Positions 8,528 through 21,600 of a stretch of 23,364 nucleotides of DNA are shown here, one piece after another. This stretch comes from Tubiluchus corallicola (lineage: Eukaryota > Priapulida > Priapulimorpha > Priapulimorphida > Tubiluchidae), in assembly GCA_030141605.1 (NCBI GenBank), contig JAQGDQ010000441.1, positions 173,260 through 196,623 on the forward strand, given 5' to 3'. A program made the translations under genes and the position numbers. A model generated the notes under the pieces. It was not told where the DNA came from. It ran no database searches and saw nothing but the letters and a program-made list of their open reading frames with translations. Each line of letters starts with the position of its first letter. Within the stretch, counting starts at the first letter, position 1.

Positions 8528-11500
8528 CTAGAATGAAGAACTTTAACATCAGTAATCATTAACTTCAAATATCATTAATGATGTTCTTGAATAACTCAGG
8601 TTAAGATGGATTTTCTTCTTCTTTTTGTTTTGTTTTTTATTGTGCTCTTTCTTTAGTTCTGTGTTGACAATACATTCTTTTTCATTTTAATTAAGCACAT
8701 ACAGTCAAACCTCTTCATGTCGTCCCATTTGGGACTGCAAAAAAGTTGGCATTAATGCATACATGTCCTTACAATGCAGACATTTTGCCGTGTCAAAAAT
8801 GTTAGCATTGCATTATAAAGGGCAGGGGAGGGGTCGTGAAAAAGAAGTTTATTCTATGTGCATCTTCGGGTGTAAAAGCAAGATTATTTCTTAGATTTGT
8901 TCATTGTGTGAGCTAAACTGAAAACATTTATGAAACGCTGATCTCGTAAAACGCTACTTTAGATAGCAGTACTGTTCCAAAAAGCAAATTTTTATGGGCC
9001 GTTCCAACTCAAATGGACCAAGGTTCCAGTTATGACCATCAATGGATCAAGCCTTCAGTTGCAACCATCAATGGATCAAGCCTTCAGCTGCGACCATCAA
9101 AGGACCAAGGATACAGTTGTGACCATCAATGGACCAAGGTTATAGTTGTGACCATCAATGGACCAAGGCTTCAGTTGTGAACATCAATGGACCAAGGATA
9201 CAGTTGTGAACATCAATGGACCAAGGCTTCAGTTGTGAACATCAATGGACCAAGGATACAGTTGTGACCATCAATGGACCAAGGATACAGTTGTGACCAT
9301 CAATGGACCAAGGCTTCAATTATGACCATCAATGGACCAAGGCTTCAGTTATGACCATCAATGGACCAAGGCTTCAGTTGTGACCATCAATGGACCAAGG
9401 CTTCAGTTGTGACCATCAATGGACCAAGGCTTCAGTTGTGACCATCAATGGACCAAGGCTTCAGTTGTGACCATCAATGGACCAAGGATACAGTTGTGAC
9501 CATCAATGGACCAAGGATACAGTTGTGACCATCAATGGACCAAGGATACAGTTGTGACCATCAATGGACCAAGGCTTCAGTTATGACAATCAATGGACCA
9601 AGGCTTCAGTTATGACCATCAATGGACCAAGGCTTCAATTATGACCATCAATGGACCAAGGGTTCAGTTATGATCATCAATGGACCAAGGCTTCAGTTGT
9701 GACCATCAATGGACCAAGGTTTTAGTTGGGGCCATCAATGGACCAAGGATACAGTTTTGACCATCAATGGACCAAGGCTTCAGTTGTGACCATCAATGGA
9801 CCAAGGATACAGTTGTGACCATCAATGGACCAAGGCTTCAGTTGTGACTATCAATGGACCAAGGTTTCAGTTGTGACCATCAATGGACCAAGGTTTTAGT
9901 TGGGGCCATCAATGGACCAAGGATACAGTTTTGACCATCAATGGACCAAGGCTTCAGTTTTGACCATCAATGGACCAAGGATACAGATGTGACCATCAAT
10001 GGACCAAGGATACAGTTGTGATCATCAATGGACCAAGGCTATAGTTGTGACCATCAATGGACGAAGGATACAGTTATGACCATCAATGGACCAAGGTTTT
10101 AGTTGGGGCCATCTCAGATTGGCTTCATCCGTACTTCTTAATTTTAACTAACTATGTGTGTATTTCTGGGTCTAAGAGCAAACTTAGGGAGTCAGGTGGT
10201 GAGTATAAGCAAGGAAGTGTCCAGTATAGTTCTCATATTAATACTTCATAACCAAGGAATGACTGACAATAATAAGACTTTTCAACACACTTACGTGAGG
10301 ATCAAAGTGATCACTCGCCAGTTTATGCAAGTCGAGTAAAGCCTGGTTCACATTCTTCTCCAGCTGTAGCGCAGCCTGCAGTGCCTCTAGTGGTGTTCCC
10401 CACGAGTCTTTTTCCGGTTTCTGGAAGTTTCAGAGAAACAACAACATTTTAATGCACAGATTTCAGAAATTGAACGTAATGGTTTAGCACCTTACAGAGT
10501 TTTGAGTTATAGAGCTGAACGATCTCCACTTGCGCCTGACTACCAAGTATGAAATTTGGTATCTGTATGCCACAAACATGTTCAGATATTGCACATTACT
10601 GCGACAAATCTAACATATTACTAGGGGTGAGCATTCTCTACTAGAATGCGAGTTCGAATCGAATTTGTGACTTTCAAATTCGAATTGAATTTGTGACTTT
10701 CGAATTAGAATCAAATCGAATTTCAGTATTTCGAATCCGAATCGAATTTGAATTGAGTTTGAAAGATTTTTGAGCCACCAGAAAAGTGGTTTTATAAAGA
10801 TAATGCATATTGTTTGATTTTGTCCTGCACTAAAACCACAATTAGTTTATTAAAAATTTTGGACGGAAACTGCAGCTAAATTGTGCTATTTGCCTGCCGT
10901 TTCAAACATTTTAATGCTAAAGAGCGTATGTGGGTGAAGAAGTGCCGAATTATTTGAATCTATGATTTTTGGTTCAAATCGAATTCGAATTAAAAAAACA
11001 AAACTCATTTGAATCGAATTCGGGCGTTCGAACTCAAACGTTCGATGCTCACCCCTACAAATTATATCTTTTACTCATAGCTAATAAATATAATCAGGAC
11101 CAGGTTTGTAAGTTTGCTAGTTTACTTTCCAGATCGTAAAGTAGGTTTGCTAGTGGATTAAACTTGCACAACTTTTCTCCTTAACTATTCTTGTTTTGTT
11201 GTTACGTCCATTTTAAAAGCATAATTAATTAATTATATCTGGCTCTAGTGGCACCTTTAGTAAATTCAGTAAGGTTTTAATCGTGAAAAATAAGTCTAAA
11301 ACTTAGTCATCGCTCAACGTCTATTGCACAAACTTAGTCAATGCCCAACAAATGACCTCAACAAATGCCAGTGACAACAATGTGATATAATATACTATGG
11401 TTTTCATTAGTGCAAAGAATGTACGAACTACGCAGTTCTCAATTAAAACCGGTTTAATCATGTGATACTGACACTTCAAAGGTAAAAGAAGTACGGTGAC

Positions 11501-14500
11501 CTCACTAAAGTTTTCTAGCAAACACGGCAGGATGCGCCCACAGAAAACGCAAGTCAACAGGAAGTGTCTGTGATACGGATGTGGCGGTAACGCACACGTG
11601 ATTTTGACACATACAAACAAACAAACATGGACATCAACATACTTGCGAAAAAGTCCTGGATGTTTTTCTACCAATTCACGGAGTTACGAAGTTCATAGAA
11701 GCACAAATTTCTGCATAAACTATAAAGTTGAAAATCTGGGTTTCTGCACATTTCAGAAGTACAACATTCATTACAAATTCACTTAAAGGAAAACCCGGAC
11801 GATTGTGTAAACATTAGTTCAGAATAAAGAATGCTCTAAAATACTGAAAACTACAATAGCTTTTTTTAAATCAAAGCTTAGATTAAATAATGATTACCTC
11901 CGATACTCAAATTTCGTTAAACTTTTAAAGCTACGCGCAGCTCAGTGAATCTACTAAGATTGGCAACGGCGCCTTTTTGTCACATTCGCGTGGCCACCAA
12001 ATAGAAGGCGGTACCGTGATAACCTTGATCATGAACTCCAGTGTTAGTTTCTGACGTCATATGATGTAGAGCCCATTTTTCGTGACATCATGTGTTTAAA
12101 CAGTACTGTAACACTTATGCAAACGTGCTTGACGCACAAGGGAAGATGCCTGCCATTGCATAAACTGTGGTTAGTTTCTAACGCAAGCTATAGCTGTGTT
12201 CGGTTGGCGTTAATTAACTTTCTAAGCTAATTATTCAAATATGAGGAACAATTGTTAACTTTTATATACAAGAAAATGTATATTTTGGACAGTAAATTAA
12301 AATGAGATTGAGTCTAAACAATCATCCGGTTTTCTTTTGAAGCGCTCACCAAATTCAGTCATAAAATTCTAAATGTTAGTAAGTGCAGTTAATATCAGCG
12401 TTTGAACAGGTATGAGTTATAAGAATGTACAATAGTTTTGCAACCATAACACAACATTTTTTTACGAGAATGACATAATCACGGTACCACTGTATCTGAC
12501 TAGCTGCATTTTAGGTAACAGTAGCCTAAACTCAACAGAAATCTGGTTCGTAAACTTACATGTCAACAGCTAAAAACAACTAAAAATTACAGCTCGACTA
12601 ATACCCTAGTACACCGTCTCCGCAGATGGATTACTTAAATACTTAACAAAAAACTGTTTTGTGTAGTGATGGGCGATTTTGAAATTTTCTAAGTCGATTA
12701 CAATCTTGTTCTTGTCATTCAATATCACGATTAATCTTTTGCTGTAATTTTCTAGTGTTTTCGCCATATTTTTCAAACATAGCAGCACTGAAATATCGCC
12801 TATAAACTTTCGTCGCTGTCCGCCATTTTCATACTCGTAAACTATTTTTATAGACACGTACATTCATTAACTACTCTATTACTACGTCAACTGAAAACAA
12901 ATAAGAAGCCCCAGTTTACAACACCGTGGTTTCCAATTGTGTGCATCGTGTAAGGTGAGAAAAACGAAGAAAAAATGCAAAGATTCCGTTCACTTGTGTT
13001 ACACACCGTGTCTTTTAGTCAGTGTGTAACATGTATATTTTGCTCTCGACTTACTGAATTACTGTTCAATAGCTGATTACATTGATTTACACATGGTTGT
13101 TATCTCGATTAATACGATTAATCTATTAGTCACTCATCACTACTCCCTTGCCCTATAAATTAACATAATAATAATAATTTATTTGCCTCAAATCCATAAC
13201 ATGCTCTACGGCTTTACAATCAAAAACAGATGAAAAGACGAGTAAAAATACATCATAATGAACTTAAGAATTATATGCTACAATAAAGGTAAAAAGGCAT
13301 AGTTAAAATACACATACAATACAATGCTACAACACATACAATACAATGCTACAGCACATACAGTACAATGCTACAGCACATACAGTACAATGCTACAGCA
13401 CATACCATACAATGCTACAGCACATACAATACAATGCTACAGATACAATGTGAGACATAATGAAAATCCAATTTAAATTAATTTGGTTATGTAATTATAG
13501 ACTAAAAGCTTTTTCATCATGTAAATCCAAAATTTCCTCAAAATATAAAACATATCTTATAAGAGATCAAGAATTACAAATTCTATAAAAAAAACTATTA
13601 AACTAACCTGAATGTTTTGCAAAACGATAGTTCCTCCGCGTTTGTTTTGATACTTCATGAACTTCTCAGCATGCTCACGTTCCTCTTCGCTGGCTTTTTT
13701 GAAGAATTTATGCATACCAGGGAAAGAAACGTCGTCGCGATGAAAATACCACGCCTAATAAGAAAACTCTATTAATTTTGTTATTTTACAGCAGAAAAAC
13801 TAAGTATGCAATTATTTACAGTTTAACTAACCAATTTAATTTATCAGACATCAATATAGAGACAATTTAATGTGTCAGTTATTAATCACTCTAATAACAA
13901 GTTCAAGAGCTAATAATTCACTTCTTTAAAGGAAAGGTCAACCCGTCTGGAAAGTTAGACTTATTTCAATGTTCGCGAAAAATGTTAGAAGGATTTAGTA
14001 ATAAAACTGCAATAAGCGCCTCGTGTAATTAGTAAAATCAATTTAAAGTCGAGATCACTTCGTGCTTGGACGCTCCCATTTTCAATGCCCATTCATTTTC
14101 CAATGACGCTGTTCGTCTTGAAAAAAGTAGTGCACTGTCAATCTTCAACAAAAGTTAATGAGTTTTTACAAAAAGATTAGCTAGCTGATTTTGTAGTATT
14201 TTTAGATGTACATTAGGTAAGCTGGATAAAGTATAATTAGTTTAAGCAGCGCGCACATGGAAAGCCACAAACTCCCCCAGTTAGGTCATAATTTTCAAAC
14301 GAATGGCCACAACCACCAAATTTAAAAATTTCTACTCAGAGGTAGTATATTTTAGATTTATGCTTTATAGGCAGTTTTTTGGAAATTTCGTCGATATATT
14401 TTTCTAAGTTTAAGTGATAACACTAAAATAAACCCAGCATACTGAGTGACTTGTTCTTTCCTCTAATAATAACAATACACACTTCTTTGTTTGTTTACTT

Positions 14501-15413
14501 GTTGTTGTTTACTTCTTTCTCTCTATTAATCTTCTTCTTCCTCTCTATGTTTACTTCTTTCTCTCTATTAATTTGCAGTTTAGGTGTTTGCTGTTCAAAT
14601 ATATATACAAATTAAGTTACAATAATGGTTCTAATTTTAAATAAAGGTACAGTTTTTATGTCTATGCAAGCTAGGGCCCAGGATCCAATGACAGAATCTA
14701 CTCTTAATGTAATGTAGTAGATGGTTATGGAAGGATTATGATAGCTCTCTATCAAGGATAAGACAAAGTAATTTATAGTCAAATATGCATCTATACCCCT
14801 TTATACTGGGATTTTGCACTCAAAAGACTACCCAAGAAGCATGAAGAATCTCTGAAGAACTGATGATGATGGTAGTGGAGATCCTCGGGTAAATAATAGC
14901 TGAAAAAGCTGAGAAAAAGTTCTATTCGATGGCCTATTTATTCACTAACAAAGCTTGGCATTATTTTCGGTTGTTAAAAATATACTGCTGGAACAAAACT
15001 ACCTAAACTAGGTCTATCTTTCGTTATTGGTTAGTTAACTAAGTGGTGTTACACTGTATTTCTAGCTACGAAAAAAATTGTTAACTTTTAATCTAAACCT
15101 TGATATTATCAAGTTAAGTAAACAAAACTAATCCGAACAGAATGCATTTATTAAACAGTAAAATTCATTAATCAATCATTGTGTAAGCGTAACATTTGTC
15201 AAGTCAATAAATTGAGAATACTCATTTAATAGCGTTTAGCCAATAACCAAAACAGTTTGAATGGTATTTCAAAATTCATTTTCATGATTTCAAAATAAAG
15301 ATACTTGACCTTACCATGCTGCTGTAGACATAGCTGGCATACAGTTCCAAATTTATTTGCTTGTTGACTGAAGCTTCAGTTTCCTGATGATAATTCTGAC
15401 GTATCTCAGACAT
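8390..15413 (-). CDS. Ferritin heavy-chain-like subunit A (four coding exons)
   Basis: The exons 15315-15413, 13608-13754, 10295-10420 and 8390-8527 splice in phase 0 to a 169-residue ferritin starting [10 protein letters not shown] and ending DREEHE. It is a cytosolic iron-storage subunit: 24 subunits form a shell, and H-type chains oxidise Fe(II). All ferroxidase ligands are present: E23, Y30, E58, H61, E103 and Q137 (human H: 27, 34, 62, 65, 107, 141). There is no signal peptide, so it is not a secreted form. Intron positions match vertebrate H-ferritin genes. Position 127, normally Asp in the three-fold iron channel, is Lys; the partner E130 is kept. It lies downstream of ferritin B on the same strand and has its own TATA box and IRE, so the two are separate transcription units. 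A retrocopy is excluded by the introns. Confidence 0.95.
8702..8850. mobile_element. Single pogo/Tigger-like terminus
   Basis: TACAGTCAAACCTCTTCATG starts with a TA and a pogo-type end resembling the MITE end at 7219. No matching right end is seen before the minisatellite, so this is probably a truncated copy. It lies in ferritin A intron 3. Confidence 0.35.
9015..10113. repeat. 29-bp minisatellite, about 38 copies, in ferritin A intron 3
   Basis: The unit is GGACCAAGGCTTCAGTTGTG plus ACCATCAAT. Two main versions alternate, with GGCTTCAGTTGTG or GGATACAGTTGTG, plus rarer forms. A marker variant GGTTTTAGTTGGGGCC occurs at 9718, 9892 and 10095, spaced exactly 6 and 7 units apart, so blocks of several units have been duplicated. 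It begins about 0.5 kb from exon 4 and ends about 180 bp from exon 3. Confidence 0.95.
10295..10420 (-). CDS. Ferritin A exon 3 (residues 83-124)
   Basis: The acceptor is CTTCCAG|AAA and the donor CAC|GTAAGT. It encodes [15 protein letters not shown] and helix C with [15 protein letters not shown], which supplies E103. Confidence 0.95.
10622..11057. mobile_element. hAT-like MITE, copy b (inverted relative to a and c)
   Basis: The ends TAGGGGTGAGCATTCT and ATGCTCACCCCTA are inverted repeats. The 8-bp flanks CATATTAC and CAAATTAT agree at 6 of 8 bases. TTCGAATCGAATTTG-type sequence flanks a core shared with the copies at 6849 and 19913. It lies in ferritin A intron 2. Confidence 0.75.
11787..12336. 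mobile_element. piggyBac-like MITE (TTAA), copy 1
   Basis: It is bounded by TTAA (11783-11786) and a mutated TTGA (12337-12340). The termini AGGAAAACCCGGACGATTG and CAATCATCCGGTTTTCTT are inverted repeats. The whole 550 bp is matched in reverse complement by 17446-17974. It has no transposase and lies in ferritin A intron 2. Confidence 0.75.
12664..13142. mobile_element. hAT-like MITE of a different family
   Basis: It starts TAGTGATGGGCGATTTTG and ends TTAGTCACTCATCACTA. The short terminal repeat TAGTGATG and internal CGATTAAT motifs are usual for non-autonomous hAT elements. The 8-bp flanks no longer match well. It lies in ferritin A intron 2. Confidence 0.5.
13160..13300 (-). mobile_element. 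Probable truncated LINE 3' tail
   Basis: On the minus strand it ends TTTGAGGCAAATAAATTATT followed by an ATT repeat, a frequent form of LINE 3' end. No coding part is left. Confidence 0.3.
13311..13441. repeat. 22-bp minisatellite, about six copies
   Basis: The unit is ACAGCACATACAATACAATG plus CT, with small changes (ATACAGTAC, ATACCATAC). It ends about 165 bp before ferritin A exon 2 in plus-strand order. Confidence 0.9.
13608..13754 (-). CDS. Ferritin A exon 2 (residues 34-82)
   Basis: The acceptor is TTATTAG|GCG and the donor CAG|GTTAGT. It encodes the RDDV loop and helix B with [10 protein letters not shown], which supplies E58 and H61, and ends LQNIQ. Confidence 0.95.
13755..15314 (-). 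other. Ferritin A intron 1
   Basis: This is a 1.56-kb intron without a recognised gene. It contains a pyrimidine-rich stretch at 14481-14572 in which TTTACTTCTTTCTCTCTAT occurs twice, 42 bp apart. A TTAAAGGAAAGGTCAACCC sequence near 13926 looks like the start of a TTAA-type MITE, but no partner end was found. Confidence 0.5.
15315..15413 (-). CDS. Ferritin A exon 1 (residues 1-33)
   Basis: The ATG (plus-strand CAT at 15411-15413) begins MSEIRQNY. The donor is ATG|GTAAGG. It carries ferroxidase residues E23 and Y30 in helix A. Confidence 0.95.
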
Positions 15414-15477
15414 GGTTTCTTTTCTAATGTTTCAATCTTCACAAAGTATAAAAATTAGTAAAAAACTGAGGTAGAAA

Positions 15478-15528
15478 GTCAAGAATTTGTTCGTTCACAC
15501 ACTGATGAAGCGAAACAAGAACCTTGAC
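15478..15528 (-). promoter_or_regulatory. Iron-responsive element in ferritin A 5' UTR
   Basis: The minus strand reads TTCGCTTCATCAGTGTGTGA followed by ACGAAC. Loop CAGUGU sits on a 5-bp upper stem (UUCAU with GUGAA), then an unpaired C, then a lower stem. This is the canonical IRE shape bound by iron regulatory proteins, which block translation when iron is low. GUCAAG and CUUGAC at the outer edges pair and extend the stem. It lies about 65-75 nt before the ATG and about 30 nt after the predicted start site. Confidence 0.93.
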
Positions 15529-15570
15529 TATATTCAGTTAAAACTGCTACGTAAAAACTGCGCAATTCGC

Positions 15571-15579
15571 TTATATATA
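15571..15579 (-). promoter_or_regulatory. TATA box of ferritin A
   Basis: TATATATAA on the minus strand lies 55-63 nt upstream of the core IRE. It predicts a start site near 15550 and an unspliced leader of about 135 nt. Confidence 0.65.
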
Positions 15580-17445
<1,866 letters not shown>

Positions 17446-17974
17446 AGAAAGACCAGACGATTGTTTAGACTCAATCTCATTTTAATTTACTGTCCAAAAT
17501 ATACATTTTCTTGCCTGTAAAAGTTAACAATTGTTTCTTATATTTGAATAGTTAGCTTTGAGAGTTAATTAATGGCAACTGAACTCAGCTATTGCTTGCG
17601 TCAGAAACTAACAACAGTTTCTGCAATGGTAAGCTTCTTCCCTTTCACATCAAGCACATTTGCATAAGTGTTACAGTAGTGCTTAAACGCATGATGCCAT
17701 GAAAAATGGGCTTTACCTCATGTGACGCCAGAAACTAGCACTGCAGATCATGATCATGCTATCGCGGTGCCGCCTCCTATTTGTCGGCCACGCGCATGTG
17801 ACAAAAGGGCGCCATTGCCAATCTTAGTAGATTCACTGAGTCGTGCGTAGCTTTGAAAGTTTAACGAAATTTGAATATCCGAGGTAATTGTTACATAATC
17901 TAAGCTTTGATTTAAAAAAAAACTTTTGTTTTCTTTATTCTGAACTAATGTTTACACAATCATCCGGTTTTCCT
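17446..17974. mobile_element. piggyBac-like MITE (TTAA), copy 2, inverted
   Basis: It is flanked by intact TTAA on both sides (17442-17445 and 17975-17978). The ends AGAAAGACCAGACGATTG and CAATCATCCGGTTTTCCT are inverted repeats. It is the reverse complement of the copy at 11787-12336 over its full length. It lies about 55 bp beyond the ferritin B poly(A) signal. Confidence 0.8.
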
Positions 17975-18029
17975 TTAACCAAAATAAAACTTGACAAACG
18001 TTTATAAGACGTCACTCAGGTTTAATAAG

Positions 18030-18035
18030 TTTATT
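18030..18035 (-). terminator. Poly(A) signal of ferritin B
   Basis: AATAAA on the minus strand lies about 95 nt after the stop codon, followed by ATTAAA at 18021-18026. This gives a short 3' UTR of about 110-120 nt. Confidence 0.65.
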
Positions 18036-18130
18036 CAAACATTACTAAAATGAATCATTACTATGATTACGAATTCCAGTGTGAATAAAATTCCTGAAAC
18101 TTCAACAAGGAATGATTAAATTTTCTCATT

Positions 18131-18271
18131 CTACGAGCTCATGTCTTCTCTGTCGAACACATACTCCCCGATCCCAGTGCCACAGCGCTTCAACTTGGTG
18201 ATCTTGTCACCCAAATTCTTGATTGCCTCCACTTGCTCACCCAAGAACTCTTTTTCAAGATAGTCAGTTAG
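18131..18271 (-). CDS. Ferritin B exon 4 (residues 125-170 and stop)
   Basis: The acceptor is TTTTCAG|CTA. It encodes [18 protein letters not shown] (Q137), then [12 protein letters not shown], and ends at TAG at 18131-18133. Confidence 0.95.
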   Translation of the reverse strand, partial: LTDYLEKEFLGEQVEAIKNLGDKITKLKRCGTGIGEYVFDREDMSS

Positions 18272-18569
18272 CTGAAAATATGATGCAATAAACTTTAGAA
18301 TTATTTCCTAGTTCAAGCGGACTACAAAAATTAAACGGATAAAGAAATTTGAAAAAAAAGCAAATATCTATGGCGCATTGAATATCGCACGGGAAGAAAG
18401 GGCACAAATGGAAAAATAGAAAAATGGCACCCCAATTTAAAATAATTTCCCGTACCCTAATCTCACCCTTAAACATTAAAACCTAGTTTAACTGTTGTTG
18501 TTGTTGTTGTTGTTGTTGTTCTTGTGGTTGTTGTTGTTGTTGTGGTTGCTGTTGTTGTTGTTGCTGTTG

Positions 18570-18612
<43 letters not shown>

Positions 18613-21600
18613 GCTGTCGCTAGAATTCTGCCTACTAGGTGTCTGTAATAGGCGTATATATGCTTGATGAAAACGATTGGCTTATTAATATAACACTAGC
18701 AAAGGCCCCGCAAAAGATTTTTCGTATAAATACACATGTAATCAATAATACGCGAACATCCTACCTAGTCCTCATGTATAACGCAAAGCCCGTAACATCC
18801 TGCCTACTGTTTGTCTGTTTATCTAACGCAAAGCAGCTTTTACAGAATTAAAGTTATAAGATTATAGGCAGAGTACAATGGATGTCAGAACAATGGCTTT
18901 GCGTCAGCAGTTTTCTAAGCGAAAACTGTCGAAAATAGAACATCCAATTAACTCGTCGGTACTCCTCTCGGTGGACCTGCCCTAAAATATAACTCACATC
19001 ATCGTGTAGCCCTGTCCTTCCTCTTTGTAAAGAGCTATATATCTCCTTCCGAGAGTCCCACCAGGCGCCGCTAGAGCGTTTTTTCCGCAGGCTGTTTGGT
19101 CAAAATTTCGAAAAAATCGCGAGTTGTGTCCGGGAAAACGCCCGTTGCGGGACCCCGTGGCCCTCTCGCGAATTCTAAATAGGCCTATGACACCCATCGC
19201 TGAACGGGCTATCTATCCATACCCAGCACCCCCCTTGGCCCATTCCCGTTCTCTACATCTCAGCCGTATAACTTTTGCAAAAAACGGCCGAAAAATGGCC
19301 ATTTTTCGAGGTTTTTCGCCTCCCCTTCCTCGCGGTGGGCCCGATTCGAAAAATAAACCATCAATGAGAAGACACTAGATCGAGACCTTTCGTTTGATAT
19401 ATAGATCGCCGCAAATGGTGCCCTCGTCCGGGCTGTAGCCTCGAATCTTATATATAAATAAATATATTAAGATACCAAGAATATTAATATAAGAGTATAG
19501 ATTGTGCTTTTAGATCTTAAAGGGAATTTAGGTACACGTACTCTGTTAATGTAACATTGTTTCAGATCTTGAAGGGAAATTTAGGTACACGTACTCTGTT
19601 AATATACGAAATTTAGAAAAGCTACATTTTTCCACACTATAATAATTTTACTATATCTGACGATCAGTCCATGTATAAACAGTTTTTGACTTACGTGAGC
19701 GTCGCCATGACTGTCCGCAAGTTTATGCAGATTAAGGAGCGCCTGATTCATATCTCTTTCCAATTTCAACGCAACTTGCAGTGCATCTAGTGGCGTGCCC
19801 CATTCGTCTTTCTCTGGTTTCTGTAACGGAGACAACTTTGTAAGACCAAGCGTGCAACTGGATCCTAAACTTTTTTAGATCACCAAATCGTTCAAAATTG
19901 TAACGTGAGCACTGGGGGTGAGCATCGGACGTTCGAACGAGTTTTTTAGTTCGAACTCGATTCGAATCCAAAACTATAGATTCGAATAATTCAGCGCTTC
20001 AATCACACATGTTCTTTATCACTAAAACGATTGAAACATCATGCAATTAGCATAATTTAGCTGTGATTTCTGCGCACAATTTTAAAGAAATTACTAGTCG
20101 TTTTATTGCAGAACAAAATTTATTGACTAATTTTTGCTGGTAGTTCGAAATCTTGGTCGATTAGAATTCGAAAGTCACAAATTCGGTTCGATTCGAATTC
20201 GCTTTCTGGTAGAGAATGCTCACCCCTAGTGAACACGCAAAAATACCGAATATATTATTACGTACAGTATTACTGCAGTATTACACTTAAAATACTTGAT
20301 GACAGTTGACTGTTCAAGACTTGTTTTCATGTTAACTTTCTGTGTAAATATGGCTTCATAAATTTTATGGCATCGTGCAAATTTGAAAAAAAACACAATG
20401 AATATGTTACAGTAGTTCACCAAGAATTATAAATTATTTGGTTGACAGTAGTTTCGCGTACTAAAACAACAGAGCTACGTAAATTTCTTTCAGATGAAGT
20501 TATATGGGCCTAGCTTCGCAACTGTAGCTCAGGGACGAATTTTGTAGCATAAGGAATCATAACAAAACTTTTAGCTTTGTACGGTTATAAATTTGTACAC
20601 TGTTTGTTTAAAGCAGTAAAATGCAAATACTTTTGTGCAATGCTTTTGTCACCTTGGGCAGCTTAAGACTAAACAAAAGACGTTGACTCAGGGTAAGTTT
20701 ACTGAAAGTAGCAATGAACAAAGATGGATGATCCACTGTGTGTATTTTTATGTTAAAGGACAAGAAAAGGGGCACCTGAAGTAGGTTTCAGAAAGTATAC
20801 TACTGATCTATAGCAATTTTATGCCTATATCGTACTCGCGTTAAAAGGATTTTTTGTTTATTGTCATTTTAAATCTCCCTCAATACTGTTCCGATGGTGC
20901 CATTACATGACATCATACATGCACAACATAAGTCAGGGGAAGAAAAGGAAGTGTTAAAGTTGTTGAAAGTTTATGTATGTCTATTGTAAGTACGCCAAGC
21001 GTAAGTTTATTGAAAGTAGCAATGAACCAAGATGGATGATCCACTGTGTGTATTTTTACGTTAAAGGACAAGAAAAGGGCTACCTGAAGTGGGTTTCAGA
21101 AAAATCGCCTTAAGATATTATATTACTTTATAGCAATTTTGCGCGTATATCGTACCAGCATTGAATAGATTTTTTTTTCATTTTAAATTTCCCGCGACAC
21201 CGTACCAGGTCCTGTGTGTAAGTGGTATAAAAAGGCAGTGTGTAAGTGGTATAAAAAGGCAGTGTGTAAGCGGTATAAAAAGGCAGTGTGTAAGTGGTAT
21301 AAAAAGGCAGTGTGTAAGTGGTATAAAAAGGCAGTGTGTAAGCGGTATAAAAAGGCAGTGTGTAAGTGGTATAAAAAGGCAGTGTGTAAGTGGTATAAAA
21401 AGGCAGTGTGTAAGTGGTATAAAAAGGCAGTGTGTAAGTGGTATAAAAAGGCAGTGTGTAAGTGGTATAAAAAGGCAGTGTGTAAGTGGTATAAAAAGGC
21501 AGTGTGTAAGTGGTATAAAAAGGCAGTGTGTAAGTGGTATAAAAAGGCAGTGTGTAAGTGGTATAAAAAGGCAGTGTGTAAGCGGTATAAAAAGGCAGTG

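Noticed and set aside
9015-10113. Regularly spaced repeats considered as a CRISPR array
   Set aside because: The units are contiguous tandem copies without unique spacers, in a eukaryotic intron.
11321-11674. 117-codon minus-strand open frame
   Set aside because: It lies in ferritin A intron 2, has no recognisable domain or splice-supported extension, and its length is within chance for this DNA.
12606-12863. 85-codon minus-strand open frame
   Set aside because: It overlaps the left end of a hAT-like MITE and does not resemble a transposase.
13926-13950. TTAAAGGAAAGGTCAACCC as the end of another piggyBac-like MITE
   Set aside because: No inverted partner end with a TTAA was found nearby.
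19425-19447. GGGCTGTAGCCTCGAATC looks like a tRNA T-arm
   Set aside because: No acceptor stem or anticodon arm pairs with it.
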